Shown here one piece after another: positions 34,957 through 44,675 of a stretch of 64,000 nucleotides of DNA (positions are counted from its first letter, which is position 1; each line of letters begins with the position of its first letter). The translations under genes were made by a program, and so were the position numbers. The DNA comes from Roseibium alexandrii DFL-11 (lineage in GTDB: Bacteria; Pseudomonadota; Alphaproteobacteria; Rhizobiales; Stappiaceae). The stretch is taken from assembly GCF_000158095.2 (NCBI RefSeq), contig NZ_CM011002.1, positions 3,611,203 through 3,675,202 of the forward strand. Direction: 5' to 3'. Under the pieces are notes generated by a model that was not told where the DNA came from, did no database searches, and was given only the letters and a program-made list of their open reading frames with translations.

Positions 34957-36300
34957 GTGGACCCCTCAACAATTGGTATCTTCGGCTTTGTGACAGCGCT
35001 CACACTGCTCATCTTGCGCGTTCCAATTGGATTTACGCTGGTCAGCGTTTCTTCCATCTGCGCTTTGGTCACATATGCTTGGCGCCCAGGCTCTGAGTTC
35101 AATCTCGGCCGTGGCCTGCGCCCGGCAATGGCGCTGATTGAATCCAACGCCTTTGAGTTCATTCACTCCTATTCCCTGTCGATGGTGCCGCTGTTCATCG
35201 CAGCTGGTCACATCGCCTATCACACCCGCATTACAACGGATATTTACGACGCGGTCCGGGTTTGGATGTCCCGCCTCCCCGGCGGTTTGGCCGTTGCGTC
35301 GCTGATCGGCTGCGGCGGCTTTTCCGCAATCACGGGATCCAGCGTTGCTTGTGCCTCGTCGATGGGCCGGATTTGCGTTCCGGAAATGCTGCGCTATGGC
35401 TACGACAAGCAACTGGCAAGCGCGAGCGTCGCTGCGGGCGGCACACTTGGCGCACTCATCCCGCCGAGCGTTCTGTTTATCCTATACGGCACATTCACCG
35501 AGACATCGATCAGCCGGCTGTTCATGGCCGGTGTGGTGCCAGGCCTCTTGAGTCTTGCCGGGTTCATCATCACCGTGCTGGTCTGGGTCAAACTCCGGCC
35601 GGAAGCGGCCCCCGTCCCCGAAGGCGCAATTTCTGGAGACGACCGGTTTACGGCCGCGATCAAAGCCTGGCCGGCCGCCACGCTGATGATCATCATCATT
35701 GGCGGGATCTATGGCGGCATCTTCACCGCCACGGAAGCAGCTGCCGTCAGTCTGTCATTCGTGTTGATCTACGGAACAATTTCAGGCCGGTTGCGGTGGG
35801 CGGATTTCGTCCTGTCGATGCGCGAAACCGCCTATCAGACCGGATCTCTGTTCTTCATTGCGGTCGGCGCCAAGATCTTCGTCTCCTTCGTCTCCCTGAC
35901 CGGGGTGACAGGCGGCCTGGTCGATATCGTATCGTCTTCGGGCCTGGAAACCTGGATGATCCTGTTGTGCATCGTCGCGATTTACCTGGTGATGGGCATG
36001 TTCCTGGATCCGATCGGCACCATGCTTTTGACCCTGCCCTTCACGGTCCCGCTCATCGAAGGCATGGGATTTGATCTCATCTGGTTTGGTGTCATCGTCG
36101 TCAAACTGCTGGAAATCGGCCTGATCACACCGCCGGTCGGCCTCAATGTCTTCGTCATCAATTCGGTGGTTGGACGGGAGATACAGGTTCACACGATCTT
36201 CTTCGGGATCATGAAGTTCCTGGTGCTGGACATTGTTGTCCTATTGGCACTACTGGCCTTCCCGATCCTGTCACTCGGCCTGCCGAGCCTGATGTTCTGA
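34957..36300 (+). CDS. TRAP transporter large membrane subunit (DctM family), cluster 1
   Basis: A 447-residue, about 12-helix membrane protein. DctM signatures include GGFSAITGSSVACASSMG and ASVAAGGTLGALIPPSV in the first half and the matching GLITPPVGLNVFVIN in the second. It forms the sodium-driven translocation channel. The start is GTG at 34957 with only a weak GAGAG site, so expression probably depends on coupling to the small subunit. Confidence 0.9.
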   Translation: MDPSTIGIFGFVTALTLLILRVPIGFTLVSVSSICALVTYAWRPGSEFNLGRGLRPAMALIESNAFEFIHSYSLSMVPLFIAAGHIAYHTRITTDIYDAVRVWMSRLPGGLAVASLIGCGGFSAITGSSVACASSMGRICVPEMLRYGYDKQLASASVAAGGTLGALIPPSVLFILYGTFTETSISRLFMAGVVPGLLSLAGFIITVLVWVKLRPEAAPVPEGAISGDDRFTAAIKAWPAATLMIIIIGGIYGGIFTATEAAAVSLSFVLIYGTISGRLRWADFVLSMRETAYQTGSLFFIAVGAKIFVSFVSLTGVTGGLVDIVSSSGLETWMILLCIVAIYLVMGMFLDPIGTMLLTLPFTVPLIEGMGFDLIWFGVIVVKLLEIGLITPPVGLNVFVINSVVGREIQVHTIFFGIMKFLVLDIVVLLALLAFPILSLGLPSLMF

Positions 36301-36315
36301 TCAACAAAAGGCGCT

Positions 36316-36370
36316 GCCCCGGCCTTCCGCCGGGGCCTGAGTGTATTTGGTCCCGGCACAAGGCCGGGAC
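36316..36370. terminator. Two adjacent GC-rich hairpins between convergent genes
   Basis: GCCCCGGC (36316-36323) pairs with GCCGGGGC (36329-36336), and GTCCCGGC (36350-36357) with GCCGGGAC (36363-36370). They separate the TRAP operon from the acetyltransferase gene. No long T run follows either, yet their location suits bidirectional termination. Could also be a copy of a dispersed palindromic repeat. Confidence 0.5.
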
Positions 36371-36395
36371 GGCGGACGATTTAATGCTAAAGGCT

Positions 36396-36845
36396 CTAGA
36401 ATAGAGACTTCTCAAAATAGACGCGGTTGAATCCGTCTTCGGTTCGGCGGCCGGTCTCCGTGTAGCCGAGCTTTGGATAGATGCGGAGATTGGCCGTCAT
36501 CTTTTCGTTTGTGTAAAGGCGGATGGCGGAAAGACCGAGCGAACGGGCTTCCGCCTCGCAGTGGGATACAAGGGCCTTACCGATGCCTCGACCGGCTGCG
36601 GCCGAGACAACAGCGACATTTTCCAGGAACATGTGGTCGGCCCTCGGGAAATAGACGACGAAGCCCAGGAAACTGCCGGTCTCATCTTCTGCAACATAAA
36701 CCTGCCCAGCGCCGATCTGCGCCTCAAAATCAGCAATCATGGGCGCCGGCTTCCGGCCGATTGCCGCGATATAGGGGGCATAGGCCTCGTCCGCACAGGC
36801 ACGGACAGCCGATACATCGTCTGGGACGGCGGGCCGGATCTTCAT
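36396..36845 (-). CDS. GNAT-family N-acetyltransferase
   Basis: A 149-residue GNAT protein when started at 36845 (MKIRPAVPDD), where such proteins normally begin. The acetyl-CoA pyrophosphate-binding motif AAGRGIGKALV is present, followed by RLYTNEKMTANLRIYPKLGY, characteristic of small-molecule GNATs. A longer start at ATG 36881 is possible. Substrate unknown. It stands alone. Confidence 0.8.
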   Translation of the reverse strand: MKIRPAVPDDVSAVRACADEAYAPYIAAIGRKPAPMIADFEAQIGAGQVYVAEDETGSFLGFVVYFPRADHMFLENVAVVSAAAGRGIGKALVSHCEAEARSLGLSAIRLYTNEKMTANLRIYPKLGYTETGRRTEDGFNRVYFEKSLF

Positions 36846-36910
36846 CGCAAGGCACTCCAGATCAACTGATTGCTGCCCCATTCATTCCGGCAGAATGGGC
36901 ATTTTGCAAG

Positions 36911-36941
36911 AAAAGACCCGGACGCTGTTCATACGTCCGGG
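36911..36941 (-). terminator. Rho-independent terminator of the cluster 2 acyl-CoA operon
   Basis: On the minus strand CCCGGACG (36941-36934) pairs with CGTCCGGG (36924-36917) across a 9-base loop and is followed by TCTTTTC. It closes the operon that starts near 47067. Confidence 0.8.
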
Positions 36942-37002
36942 CAAGAAACACTCCGGTGATGTGCGCAGGGAGTGTCGAGGGGACCGTATTGCGCGCTGCC
37001 TG

Positions 37003-38166
37003 TTATTTGGCCCGCTGGTTGAACCGGCGGCCGACAAGGGCGCTCGCAATGTTGGTTTTCTGGATGTCGATGGACCCGCCGGCAATGCCCCAGCCCCAGC
37101 TGTCCCGCATCTTTTGTTCCATCGGGTATTCGCGTGAATACCCATACCCGCCCATCAGCTGCATGGCCTTGCCGGTCACTTCACGGGTCATCTCGTTGGC
37201 AAAACACTTGGCAATCGAGCTTTCCCCAACCGAGGGCAGACCGCTTTCGGCCTTCACGACCGCCCGGTAGAGCAGCAGGCGCGCTGCATCCAGTTTCATT
37301 TTCATGTCGGCGATTTGAAGCTGAACCGCCTGGAAATCGATGATCGGTTTGCCGAACTGCTCCCGCTCCTGAACATAACTCAGGACGTAGTCGAAAGCCG
37401 ACTGGGCACAGGCAAGGCTCATGGTGGTGTTGCCGCAACGTTCCAGATCGAACGCCTCCATGAGCTTCCGGAACCCACCGGCCGGAACAATGATATTTTT
37501 GGCCGGAACGCTGACATCGTCGAAATACATGTCTGCGCTGTGCACACCTCGAAAGCCCATATGGTGCTCCCGTTTTCCGAAGGTGAAACCGTCAGCCCCC
37601 TTTTCGACCAGAACAGCTCCGATGCCCTTCGCGCCGGGATCGTCGGACATACGGCAATAGACGACATAGGCATCCGAGTGGCCTGCGCCGGAACACCAGC
37701 GCTTTTGGCCGTTGACGATCACCCTGTCTCCCTCGACCCGAGCCTTGGTGGTGAGATCGGTCAGCGCTGATCCCGCGCCCGGCTCGGACATGGAAACTGC
37801 GACGATCATGTCGCCGGAACAGACCTTCGGCAGGATTTTCTGGCGCATGGCTTCGGGCGCGAAGTTCGCGATCGCAAGTGCCGGGCCGAAGCAGGATTCA
37901 AAGATCGGAAAAGCAACGCCGATGGAGACCTTGGCAACCTCTTCCAGCACCAGAACCGCTTCGAAATGGCTCATACCACCGCCGCCATGGGCTTCCGGCA
38001 GGTTGACCCCCAAAAGTCCGAGCTCGGCGAACCGGTGCATGACATCCGGTCCGGGCGCTTCATCTTTTTCCTCAACCTCACGGGCAATGTCCGGCAGCTC
38101 ACTCTGTGCAAACCGGCGCACGGTTTCCTGGAGAGCGGTCTGTTCTTCTGAAAGGGTAAAATCCAT
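37003..38166 (-). CDS. Acyl-CoA dehydrogenase, cluster 2
   Basis: A 387-residue dehydrogenase started at 38166 (MDFTLSEEQTAL). Core motifs: MSEPGAGSAL (FAD/substrate) and MQLMGGYGYSREYPMEQKMRD in the C-terminal domain, typical of short or branched acyl-CoA dehydrogenases. Last gene of the minus-strand operon and followed by a terminator. Electrons would pass to electron-transfer flavoprotein. Confidence 0.87.
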   Translation of the reverse strand: MDFTLSEEQTALQETVRRFAQSELPDIAREVEEKDEAPGPDVMHRFAELGLLGVNLPEAHGGGGMSHFEAVLVLEEVAKVSIGVAFPIFESCFGPALAIANFAPEAMRQKILPKVCSGDMIVAVSMSEPGAGSALTDLTTKARVEGDRVIVNGQKRWCSGAGHSDAYVVYCRMSDDPGAKGIGAVLVEKGADGFTFGKREHHMGFRGVHSADMYFDDVSVPAKNIIVPAGGFRKLMEAFDLERCGNTTMSLACAQSAFDYVLSYVQEREQFGKPIIDFQAVQLQIADMKMKLDAARLLLYRAVVKAESGLPSVGESSIAKCFANEMTREVTGKAMQLMGGYGYSREYPMEQKMRDSWGWGIAGGSIDIQKTNIASALVGRRFNQRAK

Positions 38167-38228
38167 TTCCGATACTTTCACTGTTCCGCTGAAAAGGCGG
38201 CTGTTTTGATTGGGTGTAAATTCGCGGC

Positions 38229-39776
38229 TCAGCCGGCTGCCTTTTCTCGGAATTTCCGAGCGGCTTCCCAATAGGGATCTCGGAGTTTGCGCTTGTAGAT
38301 CTTGCCGGTGTCATCGCGCGGCAGGTGGGATTTGAATTCGATCCGGCGCGGCACCTTGAACCCGGCCAACCGGTTCTTCAGGTGGGTGGTGATTTCATCT
38401 GCCGTGAGATCACTGGACGGCTCGGGCTGCACAATGGCCATCAGCGCTTCGCCGTACTCCGCATCCGGCACGCCAAAGACAGCGCAATCGGCGACCCCCG
38501 GCATGGCATGAAGTTCTGCTTCAATCTCTGCCGGATAGATGTTGACCCCGCCCGAAATCACCATGTCCTTTGACCGGTCGCACAGGAACAAGTATCCGTC
38601 TTCATCCAGATACCCGACATCGCCCGTGGCAATGAGGCCACCGACATCGAGATCCGTCCGCGCTTTCGCATTGTTGGCGTAAGTGAATTCAGGAGCCGTA
38701 TCGAGGCGGGAGACGATCTCCCCAGGTGTTCCGGCCGGCACATCCTGGCGGTCACTGTCCATGATCCGCAATGTCACGCCGTCCAGCGCGCGGCCGACCG
38801 TGCCAGGCTTGCGGAGACTCTCTTCCGGGGTGCAGTAGGTCACATAATTCTGCTCGGTGCCCGCGTAGAACTCATGGACAACGGGTCCGAACCACGCCTG
38901 CATCGCCGTTTTAACCTCCGGCGGACAATGCGCGGCAGCTGTCACGACATACTGAAGCGACGAGACATCATGGAGATCCCGGATCTCCGGAGGGAGTTTC
39001 AAGAGACGTGCAAACATGGTTGGGACCATGAAGGCCGTTGTGATCCGCTCCCGCTCAACTGTCGCAAGGAATTCCCGCGCATCGAAACGCGGCATCAGGA
39101 ACACCTTGTCGGCCACTGCGTAGGTGCGCATCCCGAAGGAATTCGGCGCCCCATGATAGAGCGGGCCGCAGATGAGCGCCCTGATGCCGGGCTTGATCCC
39201 GTAAATTCGGTCGCGGACCGCAAGAAACTCTTTCGCCAGGCCCGGCTCCTGCGGCAGCTTGATCACGCCCTTGGGTTTTCCGGTGGTGCCGGAGGTGTAG
39301 GTCATCGTGTCGGTAAAGTCCCGGCACGGATGTGTCAGCGGTGGGTGTGTTTCAATGAAGTGATCCCAGGGTACCGTTTCAACGGTTTTAACGCGATTCA
39401 TGGACGGGAGCCGGTAGGCCACGCGCAGTTCCGGCGGGGTGTCCACCTCAAGGACAAGCATATTCTTTGGAATGACACCGCCCAAGCCCTGCAGGAGATC
39501 CGAATGCGCGATCAGCGCTTTTGCGCCGGAATCCTGCAGAACATAATCAATTTCCGGTGGAGCCAAATGCCAGTTGACCGCCACCGGGCTTGCGCCGAGC
39601 AATGTGGCCGCCCGCGCAGCTTCAAAAAAGGCAAAATCATTGCGCAACAACAGCGCAATGCTGTCGCCGCGATTGATGCCATAGTCCCGCAGACCGGAGG
39701 CCGCGCGATGAGCGCGCCCTTCGCAGTCCGACCGCCGGGTTGAGCGTTCGCCGCTGTACAGAACCGTGTCAGACAT
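38229..39776 (-). CDS. AMP-forming acyl-CoA synthetase, cluster 2
   Basis: A 515-residue ANL ligase with YTSGTTGKPKGV, EFYAGTEQNYVT, DRSKDMVISGGVNIYPAEIE and the terminal DDTGKIYKRKL lysine motif. It resembles the ligase of cluster 1 in length and layout, including the HGAPNSFGMRTYAVAD core. Its start overlaps the upstream CoA-transferase stop by 8 bases. It activates an unknown carboxylic acid for the adjacent dehydrogenases. Confidence 0.88.
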   Translation of the reverse strand: MSDTVLYSGERSTRRSDCEGRAHRAASGLRDYGINRGDSIALLLRNDFAFFEAARAATLLGASPVAVNWHLAPPEIDYVLQDSGAKALIAHSDLLQGLGGVIPKNMLVLEVDTPPELRVAYRLPSMNRVKTVETVPWDHFIETHPPLTHPCRDFTDTMTYTSGTTGKPKGVIKLPQEPGLAKEFLAVRDRIYGIKPGIRALICGPLYHGAPNSFGMRTYAVADKVFLMPRFDAREFLATVERERITTAFMVPTMFARLLKLPPEIRDLHDVSSLQYVVTAAAHCPPEVKTAMQAWFGPVVHEFYAGTEQNYVTYCTPEESLRKPGTVGRALDGVTLRIMDSDRQDVPAGTPGEIVSRLDTAPEFTYANNAKARTDLDVGGLIATGDVGYLDEDGYLFLCDRSKDMVISGGVNIYPAEIEAELHAMPGVADCAVFGVPDAEYGEALMAIVQPEPSSDLTADEITTHLKNRLAGFKVPRRIEFKSHLPRDDTGKIYKRKLRDPYWEAARKFREKAAG

Positions 39777-40965
39777 GGCGGACCTCTTCAGCGTTGTCGT
39801 TGGTCCCGTTCATTGCTGGCACCTTGGCGCCCGCCAAGGCGCCAGCTGCGCTAAGAACGGCATCCGTGTGTTCGCCAACGTCTGGAACATGGGAACCGAC
39901 CGGCAAAGGAGCTCCGGAAAACTGAAATGGCAGATTGGCGACCTTGAAAGCGCTTGGGCCATTGCCGACATCAGTCATCAATTGGCGCACCGTCACCTGT
40001 TCATCGGTGATGGCCTCAGCGACCGTTTGATACCGCGCACAAGGAATGCCGGCTGCCATCAGGACCGCTTCAACTTCAGCGGCCGGCCTTGCCCGCGTCC
40101 ACTCTTCAACGAGCGACATGAGGATCGGCCAGTTCTTTTCGCGTTCCAGCTGGGTGTTGAAACGGGTGTCGTCTTTCCATTCCGGGTGACCCAAGAGATC
40201 GGCAAGCCGTTCAAAGATCCGGCCCGTGATCGGGACCGCGATCACATGCCCATCCGACGCCTTTACCGGTGTTGCCAGCCAGCGGTCAAAGGAACTCGGC
40301 GTCTGAACTTCCTGCATTTCCAGGACGAGCAGATTGATCATGCTGTCCATCAAGGCAACATCGATATACTGCCCCGCCCCGTGCCGGAGCTGCCCGATCA
40401 GGGCCGTCTGGATCGCGCTGAAGGCAAACAGGCCGCCAATCAAATCGGCGTACCAGATCCCGGTTCGGAAGGGCTTGTCGACATCCTCGGCATAGGACAT
40501 CGCGGCAAGGTCATGTCCGGACAGCGCATGCAGGATGGGGGCATACGCCGGATGGCGGGAGCGTGGACCTTCCTGACCGAAGCCGGAAATCGAGCAATAG
40601 ACCAGATCCTCGCGGCCTTCGGACAGGGTTGCGTAGTTGAGCCCAAGGTCCTGCACGACGCCCGGCCGGAAATTCTCCACCACCACATCACAAGACGCGG
40701 CAAGTTTGCGGATTTCCTCCAGATCGCGTTCCGAGCGGAAATCGATCTCAATGCTTTTTTTGCCGGCGTTGAAATGGCCGAAATACGTGCTTTTTCCGTC
40801 CCGCAGCGGCTCCTTGACCCGCATGTGTTCTCCGCCCATCGGCTCGATCTTGAAGACCTCCGCGCCGCAATCGGCAAGGAGACGGGTGCAAAAGGGGCCG
40901 GAGATGATCCGGGTCAAATCAAGGACCCGGATCCCGTCCAGCGGTTTTTTGGTGTTCAGTGCCAT
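39769..40965 (-). CDS. CaiB/BaiF-family CoA-transferase, cluster 2 (second)
   Basis: A 398-residue class III CoA-transferase opening DGIRVLDLTRIISGPFCTRLLADCGAEVFKIE, here read in sections. The candidate nucleophilic Asp is in GIWYADLIGG. ENFRPGVVQDLGL and YCSISGFGQEGP are family hallmarks. It lies between the dehydrogenase genes and the overlapping ligase gene and provides an ATP-free route to acyl-CoA. Confidence 0.88.
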   Translation of the reverse strand: MALNTKKPLDGIRVLDLTRIISGPFCTRLLADCGAEVFKIEPMGGEHMRVKEPLRDGKSTYFGHFNAGKKSIEIDFRSERDLEEIRKLAASCDVVVENFRPGVVQDLGLNYATLSEGREDLVYCSISGFGQEGPRSRHPAYAPILHALSGHDLAAMSYAEDVDKPFRTGIWYADLIGGLFAFSAIQTALIGQLRHGAGQYIDVALMDSMINLLVLEMQEVQTPSSFDRWLATPVKASDGHVIAVPITGRIFERLADLLGHPEWKDDTRFNTQLEREKNWPILMSLVEEWTRARPAAEVEAVLMAAGIPCARYQTVAEAITDEQVTVRQLMTDVGNGPSAFKVANLPFQFSGAPLPVGSHVPDVGEHTDAVLSAAGALAGAKVPAMNGTNDNAEEVRHV

Positions 40966-40987
40966 AAAAGGATTTTCCCGCGTGCGG

Positions 40988-42775
40988 TTACTGCGTCAGC
41001 ACGTCGCTGGCCATGTCGAGCGACACCGGTGCGTCGGCGAGCAGAAGATCGGTCGCCGCCTTTTCAAAGCCGGTTTCAGTAACTTTCAGCGGGTCTTGCG
41101 CGCGCAGCCGGTGGTCGATCACCATCCGTGCAAGCAGCAGCCGCCGGGCATCGCGGCCAGCTGCGCCCAGCGCCGAGCCTTCAGTTGCGAGCAATGTAGC
41201 AGTCGCGGAATTATAAACCGCGCTGGAGGCCTTGCGGGCGAGTGTCTGGTTGCCGCTCATGGCAACGTCTTCGGCGAAATCGATGGCCTGCTGGACGGTG
41301 CTGCGCAGTTCGCCCTTGAACTGGCCCGGCATGTCGGAGCTGGTGTCGATCTGATCCATCAGCTCGTCTTTTAGATCCTTGTGCGCACCGACCTTGGCAA
41401 TCGCACGCGTCGTAATGTCGAGCGAATTGATGTTGGACGTGCCCTCCCACAAGACACCCAAATGCGCATCGCGCACCAAACGGGCGTTGACGAAGTCTTC
41501 GATGTAACCATTGCCGCCGCGCACTTCCATCGCACCCGTTGCAACACGCACGTTGTCGCGGGCGGTCCGGTATTTGTGCGCCGGGGTCAGTATCCGGGTG
41601 ATCTTTTGCGCCCGTTCATCACCAGCTTCCGCCAGGCTGATCTGATTGCCGAGATAGAGTGTAATCGACAAAGCCTGTTCGGTCGGCACCATCAGCTTCA
41701 TCAGCTGGCGGCGTAAGAGCGGCTTGTCGATGATCTTTTCCTGAAACGCATGCCGGTTCTGGGCTGTGACCAGCGCCTCGTTGAGGCAGCGGCGCATCAT
41801 GGCGGCGGCCCGGCACCCATGGGACAGGCGCGACAGGGACACCTGATCCATCATCATTTTCAGGCCCTTGTTTTCATGCGGGCCGACCTCACCGAGCGGA
41901 TAGGCAACGGCGCCATCAAAGACGATCTCGCCGGAAGCCATGGAGCGGCTGCCAAGTTTGTTCTTCAACCGCACAATCCGGTAGGAATTCCGGCTGCCGT
42001 CGTCCAGACGGCGCGGCAGGGCGAAAAGCCCAAGACCCTTGTTACCGGCCGGCGCGCCTTGCGGGCGAGCCAGCAGAAGGGCGACATCACCATCCGTGCA
42101 GGAGCAGAACCACTTTTCGCCGTAGAGCTTCCAGTTTCCGTCTTCGAAACGGGCTTCCAGCTGGATATTTGAAACGTCCGAGCCACCGGGCCGCTCGGTC
42201 ATGAACTGCGCGCCCTTGAGCATGGTCTTGGTGTCCTGACTGGTCAGGCCATCGTAGAAACGGGCCTTGGTGGCCTCATCCCCATAGTCCTTGATCAAGG
42301 TCGCCGTCGTTTCCGTGGCCGAGATCGGACAGAGCTGGCCGAACTCCGACTGGCCGAAGATGTATTGGAAAATGAATTTCACCGTGTGGGACATCGGCTT
42401 GTCCCAACCGAACATACCCGGTTTGTGGATCATCGCGGCGAGGCCATAATCGCCCAGCGCAACGTCTTCCATGTTGCGGTAGGCCGGATGGAATTCGATC
42501 CAGTCCTCGAACCGTCCGCGCGGATCCCGGTGATGGAGAACCGGAATGTGCTTGTCCGCCATGCGGGACCAGTCATCAACCTCGTCGCCGACCAAGGCGC
42601 CGAATTTCTCAAGATGCGGCTCAAGGTGGGCCCGCAGATCGTCCGGCAGGTAAAGAGAAACAAGATCCTCCAGGCTCTTGTCGATGCCGTAGAAGTTCAA
42701 CCCATGGCAATCCGGCGCCACCAGGTTGGCAAGCTCTGGGGTTGGCAATGTATGGTGTTGCGGTTGAACATTCAT
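40988..42775 (-). CDS. AidB-like long acyl-CoA dehydrogenase, copy 1
   Basis: A 595-residue flavoprotein, longer than usual acyl-CoA dehydrogenases. ATG 42775 has a GGGAGG site. AidB/ACAD-type features: FMTERPGGSDV, EKWFCSCTDGD, MMRRCLNEALVTAQNRHAF, ATGAMEVRGGNGYIEDF and the catalytic-Glu region LWEGTSNIN. An extra helical C-terminal domain follows (about 460-595). It is a tandem paralogue of the gene upstream. Such long forms act on small or unusual acyl-CoAs (for example the DmdC enzyme of the methylmercaptopropionate route), but the substrate here is unknown. Confidence 0.82.
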   Translation of the reverse strand: MNVQPQHHTLPTPELANLVAPDCHGLNFYGIDKSLEDLVSLYLPDDLRAHLEPHLEKFGALVGDEVDDWSRMADKHIPVLHHRDPRGRFEDWIEFHPAYRNMEDVALGDYGLAAMIHKPGMFGWDKPMSHTVKFIFQYIFGQSEFGQLCPISATETTATLIKDYGDEATKARFYDGLTSQDTKTMLKGAQFMTERPGGSDVSNIQLEARFEDGNWKLYGEKWFCSCTDGDVALLLARPQGAPAGNKGLGLFALPRRLDDGSRNSYRIVRLKNKLGSRSMASGEIVFDGAVAYPLGEVGPHENKGLKMMMDQVSLSRLSHGCRAAAMMRRCLNEALVTAQNRHAFQEKIIDKPLLRRQLMKLMVPTEQALSITLYLGNQISLAEAGDERAQKITRILTPAHKYRTARDNVRVATGAMEVRGGNGYIEDFVNARLVRDAHLGVLWEGTSNINSLDITTRAIAKVGAHKDLKDELMDQIDTSSDMPGQFKGELRSTVQQAIDFAEDVAMSGNQTLARKASSAVYNSATATLLATEGSALGAAGRDARRLLLARMVIDHRLRAQDPLKVTETGFEKAATDLLLADAPVSLDMASDVLTQ

Positions 42776-42838
42776 TTTGAAATCCTCCCAATAGGGTCTT
42801 GGAGCCGACATTTTCCGGCCGGCCTGTTGAATTGAAAT

Positions 42839-44629
42839 TCAGAGAGATAAGGTCTGTTCTGCTGCGCCGATCGGAACCGGGGCGTCGCTCAAAAGAAGGT
42901 CTGTAGCGGCTGTCTCGAAGGCGCTGCTGCCGCTGGACAGCGGATCTTGCGGCGACAGACAGTGGTCGATTACCATCCTGGCCAGCAACAGCCTGCGCGC
43001 ATCGCCGCCATCAGCACCCAGACGTGCACCTTCGCAGGCCAGAAGAACGGCGGTCGAGGCATGGTAGACGGCACTGGCGGCCTGGCGGGCAAGGCTCTCT
43101 TCCCCGCGTCGGGCGATTTCTTCAGCGAGATCCAACGATTTGATCAGGGATGATTTCAAGGCGCTGGCAAATGAACCGGGGAGTCCTGGACAATCCTCGA
43201 TCTGCTCCAGCAGTGCGGATTTCAGGTCCTTATGGGCCTCTGTCCGTCCGATGGCCCGCGTTGTGATGTCCAGCGCATTGATGTTGGACGTGCCTTCCCA
43301 CAAAAGGCCAACATGGGCATCCCGGACGAGACGGGCATTGACGAAGTCCTCGATGTAACCATTGCCGCCACGGACCTCCATCGCACCCGTCGCTACGCGG
43401 ATGTTGTCGCGCGCTGTCCGGTATTTATGCGCCGGGGTCAGGATCCGGGCGACGCGTTCGGCATGGGTGTCGCCGTTCGCTGCCGCAGTCAGCACGGTGC
43501 CGAGATAGAGCGTCATCGACAACGCCTGTTCGGTCGGCACCAAGAGTTTCATCAGCTGCCGGCGCAGCAAGGGCTTTCCGATGATTGTTTCCCCGAATGC
43601 CTTTCGGCTCCTGGCAACAGTCATGGCCTCGTTGAGACACCGGCGCATCATGGAGGCGGCACGCGCCCCATGGGACAGGCGTGACAAGGATACCTGGTTC
43701 ATCATCATCTTGAGACCGGGGTTTTCCTTTGCTCCGACATCCCCAAGCGGATAGGCAACTGCGCCCTCAAAAACCACCTCCCCGGAGGCCATGGAGAGCG
43801 TGCCGAGTTTGTCTTTCAAACGGACAACCCGGTAGGCGTTCCGGCTGCCATCCTCTAGACGGCGCGGCAGAGCAAAAACCGCAAGGCCCTTGTTTCCGGC
43901 AGGGGCGCCTCGCGGGCGGGCAAGCACCAGAACAACATCGGCATCAGCGGCGGAACAGAACCACTTTTCGCCGTATAGCCGCCATTCGCCGTCGTCAAAT
44001 CGGGCTTCGACGGCGAGTTGCGAAACGTCAGACCCGCCATGACGTTCGGTCATGAATTGTCCGCCGGACATCCGGGTCTCCGGATCCTGGCTGATCAAGC
44101 GGTCATAAAACCGCTCGATGAGCGCTTCACCGCCAAATTTCTTGATCATGGCGGCTGTGGTTTCTGTCATCGATATCGGACACAGCTGGCCGAACTCCGA
44201 TTGCCCAAGCAAATACTGGAAGAGAAACTTGACGGTGTGCGGCATCGGTTCGGGCCAGCCGAACACCCCCGGTTTTCCGGTCATTCCGGCCATTGCAAAG
44301 TCACAGAACGTGATCTGTTCCATGCGTTTGTAGGCCGGATGAAACTCGATCCAGTCTTCAAACCGGCCGCGCGGGTCACGGTGATGGAGAACCGGCACGT
44401 GCCGGTCGGCCGTTCTGGAAAGCGTGTCAATTTCACCGCCCAACAAAGCCCCGAATTCTTGCAGTTTCGGCCAGAGATGAACGCGCAGATCTTCAGGTAG
44501 GTACAGCGTCAGAAGATCCTGAAGGCTGCGGTCGATCTCAAAGAAGTTCTGTCCATGGCAATCCGGCGCAACCAGTTCGGCGAGCTCGCCTTGAGGCAAG
44601 GGGATGTGCTGACCTGTATGAATATTCAT
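42839..44629 (-). CDS. AidB-like long acyl-CoA dehydrogenase, copy 2
   Basis: A 596-residue paralogue of the next gene, with nearly the same motif series (FMTERHGGSDV, EKWFCSAADAD, ATGAMEVRGGNGYIEDF, LWEGTSNIN) and the same C-terminal helical extension. The start at 44629 (MNIHTGQH) has GGAG 9 bases upstream. The two copies are 63 bases apart. They diverge most in the N-terminal 120 residues and the C-terminal domain, which suggests different substrates or a heteromeric enzyme. Confidence 0.82.
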   Translation of the reverse strand: MNIHTGQHIPLPQGELAELVAPDCHGQNFFEIDRSLQDLLTLYLPEDLRVHLWPKLQEFGALLGGEIDTLSRTADRHVPVLHHRDPRGRFEDWIEFHPAYKRMEQITFCDFAMAGMTGKPGVFGWPEPMPHTVKFLFQYLLGQSEFGQLCPISMTETTAAMIKKFGGEALIERFYDRLISQDPETRMSGGQFMTERHGGSDVSQLAVEARFDDGEWRLYGEKWFCSAADADVVLVLARPRGAPAGNKGLAVFALPRRLEDGSRNAYRVVRLKDKLGTLSMASGEVVFEGAVAYPLGDVGAKENPGLKMMMNQVSLSRLSHGARAASMMRRCLNEAMTVARSRKAFGETIIGKPLLRRQLMKLLVPTEQALSMTLYLGTVLTAAANGDTHAERVARILTPAHKYRTARDNIRVATGAMEVRGGNGYIEDFVNARLVRDAHVGLLWEGTSNINALDITTRAIGRTEAHKDLKSALLEQIEDCPGLPGSFASALKSSLIKSLDLAEEIARRGEESLARQAASAVYHASTAVLLACEGARLGADGGDARRLLLARMVIDHCLSPQDPLSSGSSAFETAATDLLLSDAPVPIGAAEQTLSL

Positions 44630-44675
44630 GAACGCAATCTCCAAAACAAACGGTGTGGAACCAAACGATCTGATC

